Below, in pieces: positions 33,481 to 45,648 of a DNA stretch of 64,000 bases. Each line of letters begins with the position of its first letter. Position 1 is the first letter of the stretch. Origin of the DNA: Gigaspora rosea (Eukaryota > Glomeromycota > Glomeromycetes > Diversisporales > Gigasporaceae); contig QKWP01000436.1 of NCBI GenBank assembly GCA_003550325.1, positions 206,168 to 270,167 on the forward strand, written 5' to 3'. The notes below the pieces were generated by a model, which saw nothing but the letters and a program-made list of their open reading frames with translations, made no database searches and was not told where the DNA came from. The translations under genes were made by a program, and so were the position numbers.

Positions 33481-34493
33481 CTTTACTTTATCCTAAAAAT
33501 TAGGTGATAAATGGCACTCTCCTTATTTTTTATCAGAGGCCTACTTCTCTACTTTTTCTTAATATATATTTGATTAGGTTTTTTATATATAAATTTAACT
33601 TTTTTATTCTCTTTTTCTTTAAAAAATTATCTAATTTGATATATTTCTAAGTATTAATATTTGGATTACTAATAATATCAAATTATATTTGCTAACTGCA
33701 CTAAATTATGCTCTATTAAATTTAATAAAGATAAAAACAAGGTTTCACCTTTAATATTTAAAAAAAAAAATATACTTTTTATACTAATAATTTATTTTAA
33801 AAAATTATTAAATATTTATAAATAAATTTATATTTAATCTATAATATTATGGGAGAAGTTATTTGTAACCATGACTATATGTAGGCAAAATCAAAAATTA
33901 TATATATCTCAAAATTTTACTAGGGTAACCCATATCATGTTACTAAGCAAAAATACTCCTCTCGTGATTTTACTTTAAATTTAACCAATTTTAACTCTAA
34001 TCCTAACTCCTAATCTAATTCTAACTTTAAATACTAATTCCAATTTTAACTCTAACCCTAACTCTAAGCCTGCAAAATTTTCTATAAAAAAACTATATTA
34101 ATAGTATGGCTATACATATATTAATTCTAATATTATATTTATTTTAATTTTTTTTATTAAAATATAATATATAGTTTTTTTAAAAATTATTTTTAATTGC
34201 TAATCTAAATAAGATTAGTACAATTTTTATATTAGAATTTTAGTTTTATAATATATTTTATTGAATTAACTTTAGATTAAAGTCATTTAAATTAGAATTA
34301 AATAGGTTTTAGATAGTAATATATAACAAAATTGCTTTTTCAACATTTTTATCAAGGTAGGTTTAAACTACTATTTTTATATTTTTTAAGATTTTTATTT
34401 TTTTTGTTTGCTTTGCAATTTGATTGTTTATCTTTTATCTGATTTTGCTTTATTTTTAGAAATCTTTTTTTTTAAATGATTTTAAATACAAAA
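33481..34493. other. Intergenic, AT-rich
   Basis: A fragment near 33.72-33.77 kb with TTAATAAAGATAAAAACAAG matches the left arm of the long inverted repeat at 16.65-16.71 kb. The rest is AT-rich without a gene. TAACTCTAATCC-type words at 33.98-34.07 kb are degenerate telomere-like sequence on the minus strand. Confidence 0.45.
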
Positions 34494-35286
34494 ATCTAGA
34501 AGTAGTTTATTTTCAGATATAATCAATTTTTGGTCAATTGCAAATAGTTATTACATAGTAAAGTTTAAATTCTATTATATAAATCAATTATTGACACTTA
34601 AGTAAACTTGTTTAAAAGACTAAGAAATATATATATTAAAAGTTTTATTAAAATTAAAACATTTTATTATTTGACTTTTAATTTTTAAGTTCAATTTATT
34701 TTGTTAATAAAATTTATTTTTTTGAGATTACTAAAAGTACCACTGGTATTCAACACCATAATGATTTTTACCAATCAAATTTTTAAAATATAGTATAACA
34801 TAAAGATTAGGTATAATATAAAATTTTGTTGTTTTGGCATTTTTTTTAAAAAAAATATCTTCTAACTCAAAATTTTATATAAAACCACCTTTTTTTTAAA
34901 AAAAATTTTCTTGCCTTATTCTAACCCTAACTATTAACTTTAATTTAATATTTATCAGTTTTAACTTTTGTTTATTTTTTTTTTGTTTATTTTTTTGATA
35001 TTGATTTTTATACTGGAATTGAACACTAATGGTACATTTTAACAAGCTTGAATTTTTTTATTAAATGTAAAAATTAAAAACCAATTAATAAAAAGCTTTT
35101 CAATTTTGATAAAAATTTAAAGTATTTATTTTAATCTTAAAGTTTACTTAAATGATTATATATAAAGTTTAAAGATTACTATATAACAACTATTATTAAT
35201 TATGGTTAGCTTATTTTTAGATTAAAACTATTTTTAAAAGAGGAGTAGCTTTTTTTTGGAGGTGATTTATTTTTGGCAATATATAG
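34494..35286. mobile_element. Tc1/mariner-like MITE, copy C (decayed, with insert)
   Basis: The left side has GTAGTTTATTTTCAGA and the TTATTACATAGTAAAG module. The right side ends in ATTTATTTTTGGCAATATATAG followed by TA, matching the ends of copies A and B. About 300 bp between 34.73 and 35.04 kb, bordered by AGTACCACTGGTATTCAACA and its rough mirror TTGAACACTAATGGTACA, looks like a separate insertion. The left terminus is unclear. Confidence 0.55.
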
Positions 35287-36710
35287 TAACTATGTTAGAA
35301 TTTGAGCAAAATATATATATTTTTTTAAATTTTGTCCAATCTGATCTTTATTAAAAAATTACATAGAAGCTACATAATTATATATTCTAACTATAATGAT
35401 CGATGCGAAGCCGGCTGCTCAACTATGGCTACTACACTGATTTTTGTAAGCACTACCAATGAATCAGCCTTCTCCAAAACAACAAATAGTGTATAACTGG
35501 TATTAGCTATCTATTTCATAATCTATTTCTCCTAAAAAACTTTCTCTCTGAGCTACTCATGACAAAGAATTAATAAAAGAGGAAAGATCAAATAGGAGGC
35601 AAGACAAAAAATCTAAACAATAACAAAACAAACCAATAAAGCAAATAAAAAAAAAAAACAAACCCCAAAGAACAAGTGAAGAAGAATAAAAAATGAAAGT
35701 GCTACTATATCTGTATGAGATGATAAAAATTATATAACACTATATAGACTAAATCTATTAAAAGGTTATATATGTTGTGCCTCAGATTAAAACTTGCGTC
35801 AAATTGAATCTGACGCATGTCAGATGACTATCAGTTAACCAGCATTAAATGATCAACAACAACTAGTCTAAACTAACTTCTAACTTTATCGTAATTTTAT
35901 CCTAACTCTAATCTAATTTAGGTCAGTGTTGATTTGACGCAAGGATCGATCTAAAGAACAATATATATACAGTAAAAAAGTAAAAAAAAACTAATAAAAC
36001 TAAAACTAAAAAAAAAAGATAAGAAAATTTTCACATGCCTTTAGACCCAACCATGTCATTCATTATTTATTTGTATGTAAAGACCAAATTCACTCGTGAT
36101 GATGCTGGTCCCAATTCAGGTCCTATTTTCGATTTGGAAGGAATAAATATTGCTGATCTTTTGGAGGGGATAAGCTAGGATTCCTACCTTTTGGTGAAAA
36201 TTTCTAAAAAATTCAAAGGGAAATAAAATAATACTCAAAAGAAATTTAAAAGAGAGGGTATAGTTGAAAAACTCATTTTTTTGTTGTTCTCTACTGTTTT
36301 ACCACAAGATATTTCGTCGATGGAAGAAAGTTTTAATTTTCACCAAAATTTCTTGTACAAGGGCTTTATCTTTTGCTAGTTATCTTGTAAAAGTACACTT
36401 TTGCTTGTATGTCAAATATACAAAGGAGTCTTCATAGCACAAGCTGATCTTTGTAAAAACCGTTTTCCTGTATTATCCTACTATACATTAAGTATAGGCA
36501 ACTCTTCAACTAAAAACTTTTTGTTTTTCTTCCGTTGATAATTTGGTTCAAGTGATCGTTAAAAAGTGTTTCTTGTTTTTTTTAAATTGAACAAAATCCA
36601 ATAAAAAGTAATTTTTTATTAAAATAACAACTAAAATTAATTCATGATCCGCATATAAACTAGTGAAAACACATAGTAAGCTGCAGAGATATGTTTACTA
36701 TGTAATTTTT
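35287..36710. other. Intergenic with one small element and one short frame
   Basis: CTTGCGTCAAAT at 35789 is mirrored by ATTTGACGCAAG ending at 35943, probably a 155-bp MITE. At 36042-36178 a plus-strand frame reads MPLDPTMSFIIYLYVKTKFT and continues to a stop after LLEGIS. It has coding-like composition, but I recognise no domain and no further exons, so it is not called as a gene. Confidence 0.4.
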
Positions 36711-36713
36711 GCC

Positions 36714-37081
36714 TTTTTTGGAATCTGGCATTTTCTTAAGGATAATCGATTTTGTACTAAATAAACCTCTCATATGCACATAATAAAAATTGTAGAGGAG
36801 AAAATTACGAGCATAATAGTAGTTGAAATATTAAAATTAGCCAAGCGAATTGTAAAATATGGGCATTTTTGTCTTTACGACTATTTGTTTACTTCTTTGT
36901 TTATATTATATAGTTGTGAGACAAATACACCTATATCTCATGATTCACTGGGCCAATTTTAATGACCCGACTACCATTATGATCGTATTTTTCTCCTTTA
37001 CAATGTTTGTTATGCATACAAGAGATGTTTATTTAGTACAAAATCGATTTATCTTTGGGAAATGCCAGATTCCGAAAAAAG
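36714..37081. repeat. Foldback element of about 370 bp
   Basis: TTTTGGAATCTGGCATTT to about 36840 is mirrored by about 36960 to AAATGCCAGATTCCGAAAA, with ATCGATTTTGTACTAAATAA in both arms. The two overlapping open frames here lie inside the palindrome and do not represent a gene. No target duplication was fixed. Confidence 0.7.
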
Positions 37082-37084
37082 TAG

Positions 37085-38419
37085 AATTTAATAGTGAAAA
37101 TCACATAATTTTTTACTGGTTCATAGACGGATTACGAATTAATTAATTAAAAGTTTTAAAGCTTACTAAAATATATTTAATAATAGTTATATTATTTAAA
37201 TTAATCTGGTAAATGCTAAAATAATACTAAAAAATAATTGGCTAATTATATAAACTTTTAAGTATATATATATTTTAAATCAAGAGATATTAGTATCTGG
37301 TATCCATTAATATGTTATAATAGTGTTTACTAAAATTTAAGGTTAGGTACTTTTTATATTGAAGGCAGATTTAGAGTTTGGGTTTTAAATATATTAGTAT
37401 AACACATAGTTATACAATACTATTGAGGTGTTTGGAGTCCTGAGCATTTTTACTTAGAGTACCCGATTCTGTTTATTTGGTACGCTTTTGAAATATAGCA
37501 GCCCGGACATTCATATTCCCCGGTATCAATTAACAATAGTCTATTCCAATATAGTAATTCTGCAGACTTTATCTAGATTATTAATTAAAGTGTATAACTA
37601 TTATTGTAAAAAATATTTTGTAATTAAAAAAACTACATTTTATATCTATATTTAATATGTATACAGTATATATTGAAATAAAATCTTGCTAGATTTAGAA
37701 TTACTAAAGAGTTTCAAAATTAACAAATAAGTTGTATATTTTGAAATAAGTAGGATTTTTTAAATAGTGTTTTTACTATGTTTAATTATAGAAAATTTCT
37801 AAATCTAACCTAGTGTATAAACACAGTTATTAATGCAAATCTGTGTATTATATAAAAATTTATAAAAACAAAAACCAATTAAATATTAGAGTTAGTGTTA
37901 GGGTTAGAGATTAGAGTTAGAGAGTATTTTATACTAAAATTTAGTATAGATTATTATTTGTTAGAACCCCAAAGTAGTTTTATAAACAAAATTTTAAGTT
38001 ATAACTATACCAGTACTATACCCATGCTTCATACACTAGTGTACAAATAGCAATCATCAATTTTAAATTCATTCAAATCATTAAAGAACTAACTTAAAAT
38101 TAATTCTAAATTCAAACTCAATTTTAAAATTAAAAGTAGTTTAATCTGAACTTGATAAAGAAAATTAATTCATTAGTGACGATTTGTTTTACAATATTGA
38201 TCAACAAAATTACTATCAAGAAATTTGGTAAGCTTTCAAGTATATTGTGAAATAGAAATAACTATTTTTGTAACTAGTTATTTTAAAAATCTACAGTATA
38301 AAATAACTTGAATTTCAATCTCCATGTCAGTTTAAAATTTTGTTGCAACACAAATTGATTCGGAATCCACAAAAATTCAATTTCGATATACTACAAATAC
38401 AATTGTTAAATGTATCATA
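37085..38419. other. Intergenic, nothing recognised
   Basis: AT-rich. TTAGAACCCCAAAGTAGTTT at 37.96 kb with TTCATACACTAGTGTACAAA at 38.03 kb matches a segment at 47.90-47.97 kb, part of a dispersed repeat. No gene. Confidence 0.5.
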
Positions 38420-38421
38420 TA

Positions 38422-38763
38422 TGGAGTGCTCCGTATTAAAAGGTCCCATTTTTACATTTATCTCATTTTGAGATAATTGAGTTTAACCATTTGTTTTAAA
38501 TATCGGACTGATTCGGGATTAATTAAATTTCACGATTTTGATTGGTTAAAGAAGGCAGGTGACTATCGGATAATCTCGTGACGTGTTGGCTCTACGCAGC
38601 CTCATGTAATTTTTCTTTTTAAATTATCTTGATTTTTTATTATGCAAATCAACTTTTATTAATAATTGAAAAATATCAATTATGTCAAAATTTACATGAA
38701 TTTAATAAAAACTCATTTTTCAAAAAATTGTAAAAATGGGCCCTTTTAATACGGAGCACTCCA
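38422..38763 (-). mobile_element. 342-bp Tc1/mariner-like MITE, copy 2 (inverted)
   Basis: Same ends and length as the copy at 30155-30496, in the opposite orientation, again flanked by TA on both sides (38420-38421, 38764-38765). The shared interior includes AGAGCCAACACGTCACGAGA and its flanks. Confidence 0.85.
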
Positions 38764-38765
38764 TA

Positions 38766-40427
38766 TGGGCTATATTCTGCAGAAAGGGAGGAAATCAACA
38801 AAACAAAAGATCTTTTGAAAAATGGTATAAATTTTATAATCAATTATAAGAAAATACAAAAAAAAAATTTAAAAGCTATACTACAAAATTTTATTAATGC
38901 AACTGCTTTTGTGTTTTAAGTAAAAAATGATCCTAATCTTATTCGAAATTGAATTGTGTAAAAAAGAAAATTTTGAAAATTTGTCGATTTCCTCCTTTTC
39001 AGAAGCCAGTCTATAATAAATAAACTACCCAAATTATGCACAATTTTATGCTAGCAAATATAAATTATGCTAAATTCTGCCGCTGGCATAATTATGCTAA
39101 CAAACTTGAATTATGCTAAATTATACTAATAGCACTCCCTACTCATTATTTGTGAGACATTTGATCAAATATTAGATACTTTCATCAACAAAAGGAGATG
39201 CGTAATTGATAGATGTCGCTATAATGAGCTCCTAGATATATATTTTTCAAAATTCTTCGTATAATATCATAATTTATCATAAAAATTGAAAAGTACATGT
39301 ATATAATTGAGATTAGTTGATGGCAGAGATTGCCGTTTTTATAACTTTATGAATTATTAAAGTTTACCACGGTTACACAAAACACAATGGAAAAACATAA
39401 CGCCAGTTTAACGATATTAATATACTGTATTGCACAAATTAAAGCTTCATACGTTCTTGGTGGTGGCTTTCGTGTTGAATGTTGGCTTTCATATATTCTC
39501 GATGGGATTCAAATATTCAAATTTGACGATTGTGCTGATAATTGAAGACTGTAGTATTTCGTTTATGATTGTTTTTTTTTTGCATAAATTTTTGTTTTCT
39601 ATTATGTTTTTGTGTAACCGTGTTAAACTTTTGGAGCCAACTGTACGTATGAAAATTAAAATGTATATGTACTTAAAACTAACAAATTAGCGATTAGATT
39701 TTTATTCATCTTATACTGTAAATAATTTTTGATAATAATATGTTACCTTTTATTTAAATTCAAAACCTAATACATAAACTAGTTATTTAAGTTGGTCTAA
39801 TGTCCATGTCTGGTTATATGTTAAATCTGAGTGATACTACATCTGCTTAACGGATTACCACGAAGTCTTAAACTATTGTGTATTCTAATGCTTTGTTATG
39901 CAAGTTACTACAACTAAAAAACTAAACTAATCGATTATTTAGTCACATGATCTCCGTAATCGGTTAGTTAGTTGGCAACTAAGGCCATGCAAAGTTGATT
40001 TTTCGTTTTGGCATTACATAGAATCTGAAAACTTGGGTCGGTAGGTCGTTTTTTTTGTAAATTAATAGAATTATGTTCGCATCTAAAAAGCTATGCAAGT
40101 TAATTTTTCATTTTGCACAACAGGGTCCTATCGGACAATTACGGGAAATGAAGGTCTCCACCGGGTGACGCCGGATGAGAATAGCGGAAAAAAAAAATTT
40201 TTTTTTGAAAAATTGAAATGGAAAAATTTTATCAACTCGGAACAATTAATTATAGATAGGACCAGATCCATTCAGTTTAGCGAATTACGAAACACTAGTT
40301 AATATGCATCAACACAATAAAATAAATTCATTCAATATATACGCAAAAGTAAACACAATTATGGACATGAAATTGGGGCCACTAGTGCCAACTTTATTGA
40401 TATGGAAAAAAAATAAAAACACAAATT
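38766..40427. other. Intergenic downstream of H2A.Z
   Basis: No convincing gene. An 86-codon plus-strand frame at 39.43 kb and a 69-codon frame at 40.09 kb lack recognisable features. The part closest to 40427 should hold the 3' UTR of H2A.Z. Confidence 0.4.
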
Positions 40428-41541
40428 TTATGCAGTCTTCTTTGTCTTTTGATTTGATTTGTTAAGTAGTGTTTTATGAATGTGCTTTAAAAAAAAAAAA
40501 AACATTGAAATGGTAAGTATAATCAATTATCATATTTAATGAAACATAAAAGAAATAAATTAAAATGATGCTAACTGGTAAAACACCACCACCAGCGATT
40601 GTAGCTCGAATCAGCGTATCTAGTTCTTCATCACCACGAATTGCTAATTGTAGATGACGTGGCGTGATACGTTTGACTTTCAGATCTTTAGACGCATTTC
40701 CTGCTAATTCGAGAACTTCTGCTGTAAGATATTCTAGGATAGCAGCTGAATAGACGGCTGCTTTCGCACCAACACGCGCATTATTCAGAGTTCGTTTTTT
40801 CAGATAACGATGAATACGACCAACCGGGAACTGTCGTGACAGGTAACACAAAGGAACAAAAATAAAATTGTTATTACAAAAATAAATCTGCAAAACAATT
40901 CGTGGTGTCGATCAATAATGTTGCAAGAGGAAGCGATCCACAGCGGAACTCGAGTCCCCCATGTATTCTTAATTTTTTTTTTTTTTTTTCTGAAATTCGA
41001 CATTTGATCATAGTAAACATATGATGCAGCGAGAAAAGTTTAAAAAAAAAAGGAAAAAAAAAAACCAATTATCTTACTTGTAAACCAGCTCTCTGTGACC
41101 TAGACACGACTGGAGTTCTGTCTTTCTCTTGATGTTTTGGGTCCGCAGTACCGTTTTCTTGTGAAGTTGGACCTTGTTTATTACCAGTAGCCTTTTTATT
41201 TCATATTGGTTTTTTTTTTTTTTTTAATAACAGAAATAATATTAAAAGTTAATATGGTTTTGGTATGATATATATCCTGTTTACATTAGTGAGAAAGATG
41301 CCAACGCGACCAAAGGTAGTGGGATGAGTACGTTACTACGATTGTAAAGTAGTTATGTTCTTTGTTAGAATAACGCGGTTTTTATTAAACTTATTTCACA
41401 AGTTTATTAATAATAACGTTGGTCAAGCGAAATAACATTGATCTCGTTACGAAATAAAACATTAAACGCAACCCGACTTGTCCACGTGATTATGAAAAAG
41501 ATTTTATCGAATGCAAACGGATAAAAAGGAGTACTTACCAT
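40428..41541 (-). CDS. HTZ1: Histone variant H2A.Z
   Basis: Replacement histone of the H2A.Z class, which marks nucleosomes at promoters and boundaries. Four exons on the minus strand: 41539-41541 (ATG only, followed by GTAAGT), 41078-41191, 40576-40830 and 40428-40484. All junctions keep phase, giving a 142-residue product. The tail begins [14 protein letters not shown]. The fold starts RAGLQ then [14 protein letters not shown], continues [20 protein letters not shown] and [20 protein letters not shown], and the acidic patch reads [12 protein letters not shown]. The GDEELD form (RNDEEL in canonical H2A) and the HIHKTLLN C-terminus identify H2A.Z. The third intron uses a less usual GTTAGC donor, but the protein reads straight across it. 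The initiator exon codes only for methionine. The call is secure; the first exon rests on the fit of donor, acceptor and phase. Confidence 0.95.
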
Positions 41542-42728
41542 TTTCCAAACAAGCTTATTAAGCGACTTAGTCAAATTAAAAGTGAATGAAAGAAGTTGAT
41601 AAGTTTCTTTGAAATAAAATCGACAGGTAGTAAATATAAGAACCAACGAGTTATTCGTAAAAAATTTTGAAATTTAAGACTGGTAGAGTTGGGAAACTGG
41701 ATTTGATTTTGTGCAGATCAGTTGACTAGTATTTTTATACTAAAATTTATAGTAGTGATCTTACAGAACTCCTTAACCAAATTTGGACATTTAGCATCAC
41801 TTTTTTATGCAGATTTGACAAATTTTTTTTTTTTCAGTTTTATCAGATTCTGCGAGTCAAAAACGTATCTTATAACAATATCTAAATTCTTCTTCTAATA
41901 ATTTAGCTAATATCTGATTGAACAAAAATTTCACTTTGTATGACTAGTTTGATGCCAACACGCCGAAAATAATTCATTAATGTCAACTGACAATTTAAAA
42001 TTGGTACTTTAAATCGTATTATATAAGCAGCATTTTTAATAAAAAGTGAATTATTTCAATACGTATTTTTTATTTTAACGTCAAAATACAACATATATAT
42101 ATACTAAAAATAAATAAGACTGCGTCATATATCATATGAAATTCACGTGAATATGGAAATTTGTAATATTTGTAACTCCGTAGCAGGGCTGGGCCCTATT
42201 TATAAACGTAACCGAACTACCTAATTCCGTGGAGTTTCCCATAATTTCATAACTTTAATAAGCTACGATCCAACTGGATAGAAAATTTATAAACTCTACT
42301 TTAGTCAAATTCATGTGTCTTGTAAATTAGATTATTATTTTTTTTTAACGAGATTCGTGAGCTCCGCAAGTAGAGTAAATTTTTGGAACATCTTAGCGCC
42401 TTGTTGTCTTTTTAAATCTTTTAATGTCAATTGAGGGTCAGGAGTTCCAAAACTTAAAAAATATTTATTGCACAAAATTACACAAAAAAAAAAGATGAAA
42501 GTTGCAATCTGTATAGATTGAATTTTATTATTAAATGCTTTTTTTTTTTTAATAAATTATGAAACAGTAGTCATTATATATTAATCTAATTACTATATTA
42601 TTATATTATAAAATAATAGTTCTTGATTTTTTTTATTTGACTTGTAAAGTCTCCCTTCAACTACTGCTGTACTGATCAACATTTCAAAACACCCATGCGA
42701 TATTATCTCTCACCTATTTGGGAATAGA
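41542..42728. other. Intergenic between ERO1 and H2A.Z
   Basis: About 1.2 kb separates the ERO1 stop from the H2A.Z start; both genes are on the minus strand. It should hold the H2A.Z promoter and ERO1 3' UTR. No further gene or clear element was seen. Confidence 0.5.
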
Positions 42729-44125
42729 TTAACTAAATACTATGGTATCAATTACTTTTAAAGAAGTAGGTATGGGAATGTTCCATTGTTCTAATCGTTG
42801 TACCAAAGAACGATAAAATTGTATAAGATACTGTATACACGTGTGTTTAATCCAAGTAAATATAAATCGAGGGTCCGTTAATTGATAAAATGATTGATTT
42901 GTGAATGTTGTGGAATTAGATAAGATTATTGGAGGAACATCGATTATCTGAAATTGTTTAATGGTCTGTTTTAACTTAGAGATCAATCAACAAATCAAAC
43001 ACGTATGAAATTGGAGGATCCACAAATCAGAATATGAAAATTGGTCTAGGAAAATGTCATCCCCAAATAATAGATTGATTATCAAAAAGGTTAATATATA
43101 TTTTTTTAACCCAAATTATATAAAATAAACCTGTAATTTTATATTATTGATTCGTGCAAAATAATCGAAAAATAATTTGAGGTATAAATTATGAATTAGG
43201 GGGCTCATAAAATAGATTTATGACGTTATTAATCGATCAGCGAATTCCTAAATTGACATTTTCCTAGACCAGCTCTCGTATACAAACCTTTGGTTTATCA
43301 TGAGGACGCATTATGCTAGTTTCTCTTACTCTTTGTTGATACATATGTCTAAAGCATTCAACAGCTTTCAAACTTTCTGAAAATCGATGAAATGTATTGA
43401 ATAATGCAACGATTTCTGTTCGTGTTAATAAATTTGGATTTACTTTCGGGCTGCATTAATTATAAGTATTAATTATTATAATATTAATTATAGATAATAA
43501 TTATAATATTAATTATAGATAATAATTATAGATATTAATTATAGATATTAATTATAAATATTAATTATAAATATTAATTATAAATATTAATTATGAATAT
43601 TAATTATAAATGCTATTAAGCATCAAAACATTAAATAAGCTCACTTGAAAAATTCATCATCATACGAAAAGAGAATCTTGAGTGCTGTTCCAATACCAGA
43701 TATCTGTAACTTTCCCCATAATCTACATTTATCACATCCAACACAATCCATTATTTTGGAGACATTCCTAAATCGTGCTTTGAATTCTTCTTTCAACAAC
43801 TATAGTAATAAGAAATGATAAGTTTTATGGGGGAAAAAAAAGCAAGTGTTCTTAGGAACTTACAGATGATTGGGATGACGCAAACATTTGTTTTTCATCA
43901 AATGTCCCTGGTATTGACTTTGCCGTATTAACAAGCTGATTGACCATATCTTTCACTTCAGAATCTTGAACTTTGTCTCCCGTACAAAATTCATACCCTT
44001 TAAGATAATCTGATACTTTTGAAATAGCTCTCAAGAGAACAACATAGGTAAAATATACATTTTCCAAACGTTCTGGATGAGAACCAATTCTTGAAATAAA
44101 ACAATCAAGATTAGGTCCCTAAAAA

Positions 44126-44180
<55 letters not shown>

Positions 44181-45648
44181 CAGATATATATATATATATT
44201 AAATAAGATATAAATAAGCTAAATATTTTATTTAACAATATTTGCGATATGGGAATGTAAAAAAATTTAATTACCCATTGGCCAGTAGTTTGATTTAAAT
44301 ATTCATTGCAAATATGTATAGATATAGAAGAATGAAGACCTATAAAGCAATAAATAATTAAATAATAAATTTAAATATTTACACAATAATAACACACAAA
44401 AAAATTAGATTAAACTCATACCAGATATTAACCGATAGTATACACGTTTTTCGAAACAGGTATCACTATCGACTACGTCAGGCTGATTTGCAATATTATT
44501 AAATATTCCGGCCAAATTGGTTTTTTTGATAGGGGAAGCAGGTTGGCTTTTACCTCCTAAGGAGTTCGTTGTTGGAGCAGAGTTAAAACAATTTTCTTCA
44601 TATATGGCTTTCCACACGCGTCCAGCAGAGGCACCAGCATAACCTGTGAATCGTTCAGGATTTTCAAGGAGATTGACAAAAACACTCTCTGAAAATGATA
44701 ATAAAACGTTTTTATTTAAATATTAATTGAACGTTAAAAATGACATAAATAAATACATAATTATTTCATTACCTACGTCAGCTTCATCTTCTACTATACA
44801 AAAATCTTGTTCTTTGAATTCACATTTTTTATAAGGTTGAAAAAGCTAGAATAGCATGATAAGAATATTATTAATAGATATAAAAATACGATAGAATAAT
44901 AATTATTTTTAAAGAACTTACTGGTCCAGCGGGTGACGTTCGAAGAGCACCGAGAACGTTACTTCGCCACATTTCTGGGACATCAGTCTATTTACGTAGA
45001 TTCGAATTAGACTTATAAATGATGCAATAGTTCTATGATTAATATATTGATCTTACCTCATCAATAGTTTCTACCGCACATGCTTTATTTACACATTGAC
45101 CATATTCTGTCCAAAATGGACATTCTTTAAAAAGGTTAAGCTAACATAAAAAAAAAAAAAAAAAAAATTGAGGATAGTACTTAAGAATTTTTGTTAATTT
45201 AAAAAAAATACCTTATAGTATTTGAAAAAATTGGCTTTAACTAATCCATGTAGTTGTGGAAATAATTCATCATTTATCTTTTCTACAGTCTTATAACCAC
45301 AACACGCATCGCTGATAATTCCAGATAGCTGTAAAAAAAAAAAAAAAATAAATTAGAAACGAAACGATTAAGAATTCGAAATATAAAATGTTTGGAATTG
45401 TGTTGACGATTTCTCCAGCACACCTCCAAACACCTCCAAACACCTCGAGGAAACAAATAAAATACGGATCGCTCACTTACAGAGCAGTAATTTTGTTCGG
45501 AAGTTTTGTCCAGCAAATTTTCCATGAACTCGGATCTAGGTGGACCTAAACCTGAGTGTGACGCGGAAATAAGTACTCGGCAGTTTGAAAATAATAATAG
45601 AGGTACCGCCATGAAAAGGCTTAGAGTAAAAGGTAGAATTCGTCTCAT
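42729..45648 (-). CDS. ERO1: ER oxidoreductin ERO1 (thiol oxidase)
   Basis: FAD-dependent oxidase of the ER lumen that reoxidises protein disulfide isomerase using oxygen. Eleven phase-consistent exons: 45481-45648, 45212-45328, 45057-45140, 44922-44987, 44773-44845, 44422-44688, 44275-44339, 43864-44118, 43645-43799, 43288-43450, 42729-42947; about 543 residues, within the family range. Residues 1-30 form a signal peptide ([20 protein letters not shown]). The shuttle pair is C111-VNKA-C116. Residues with [20 protein letters not shown] are the FAD-site signature. The active-site triad C384-VG-C387-DK-C390 sits in [16 protein letters not shown]. The last exon ([17 protein letters not shown]) is poorly conserved and was assigned by phase and a TTTCAG acceptor. 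If that intron is not removed, the frame ends seven codons after KPK. Confidence 0.95.
43490..43622. repeat. 13-bp tandem repeat in an ERO1 intron
   Basis: TATTAATTATAAA-type units repeat about ten times between the exons ending at 43450 and starting at 43645. A long TA microsatellite at 44142-44202 lies in another intron of the same gene. Confidence 0.85.

Noticed and set aside
36774-37146. Two overlapping frames with hydrophobic stretches
   Set aside because: They lie in a foldback element and the mirrored arm explains the openness.
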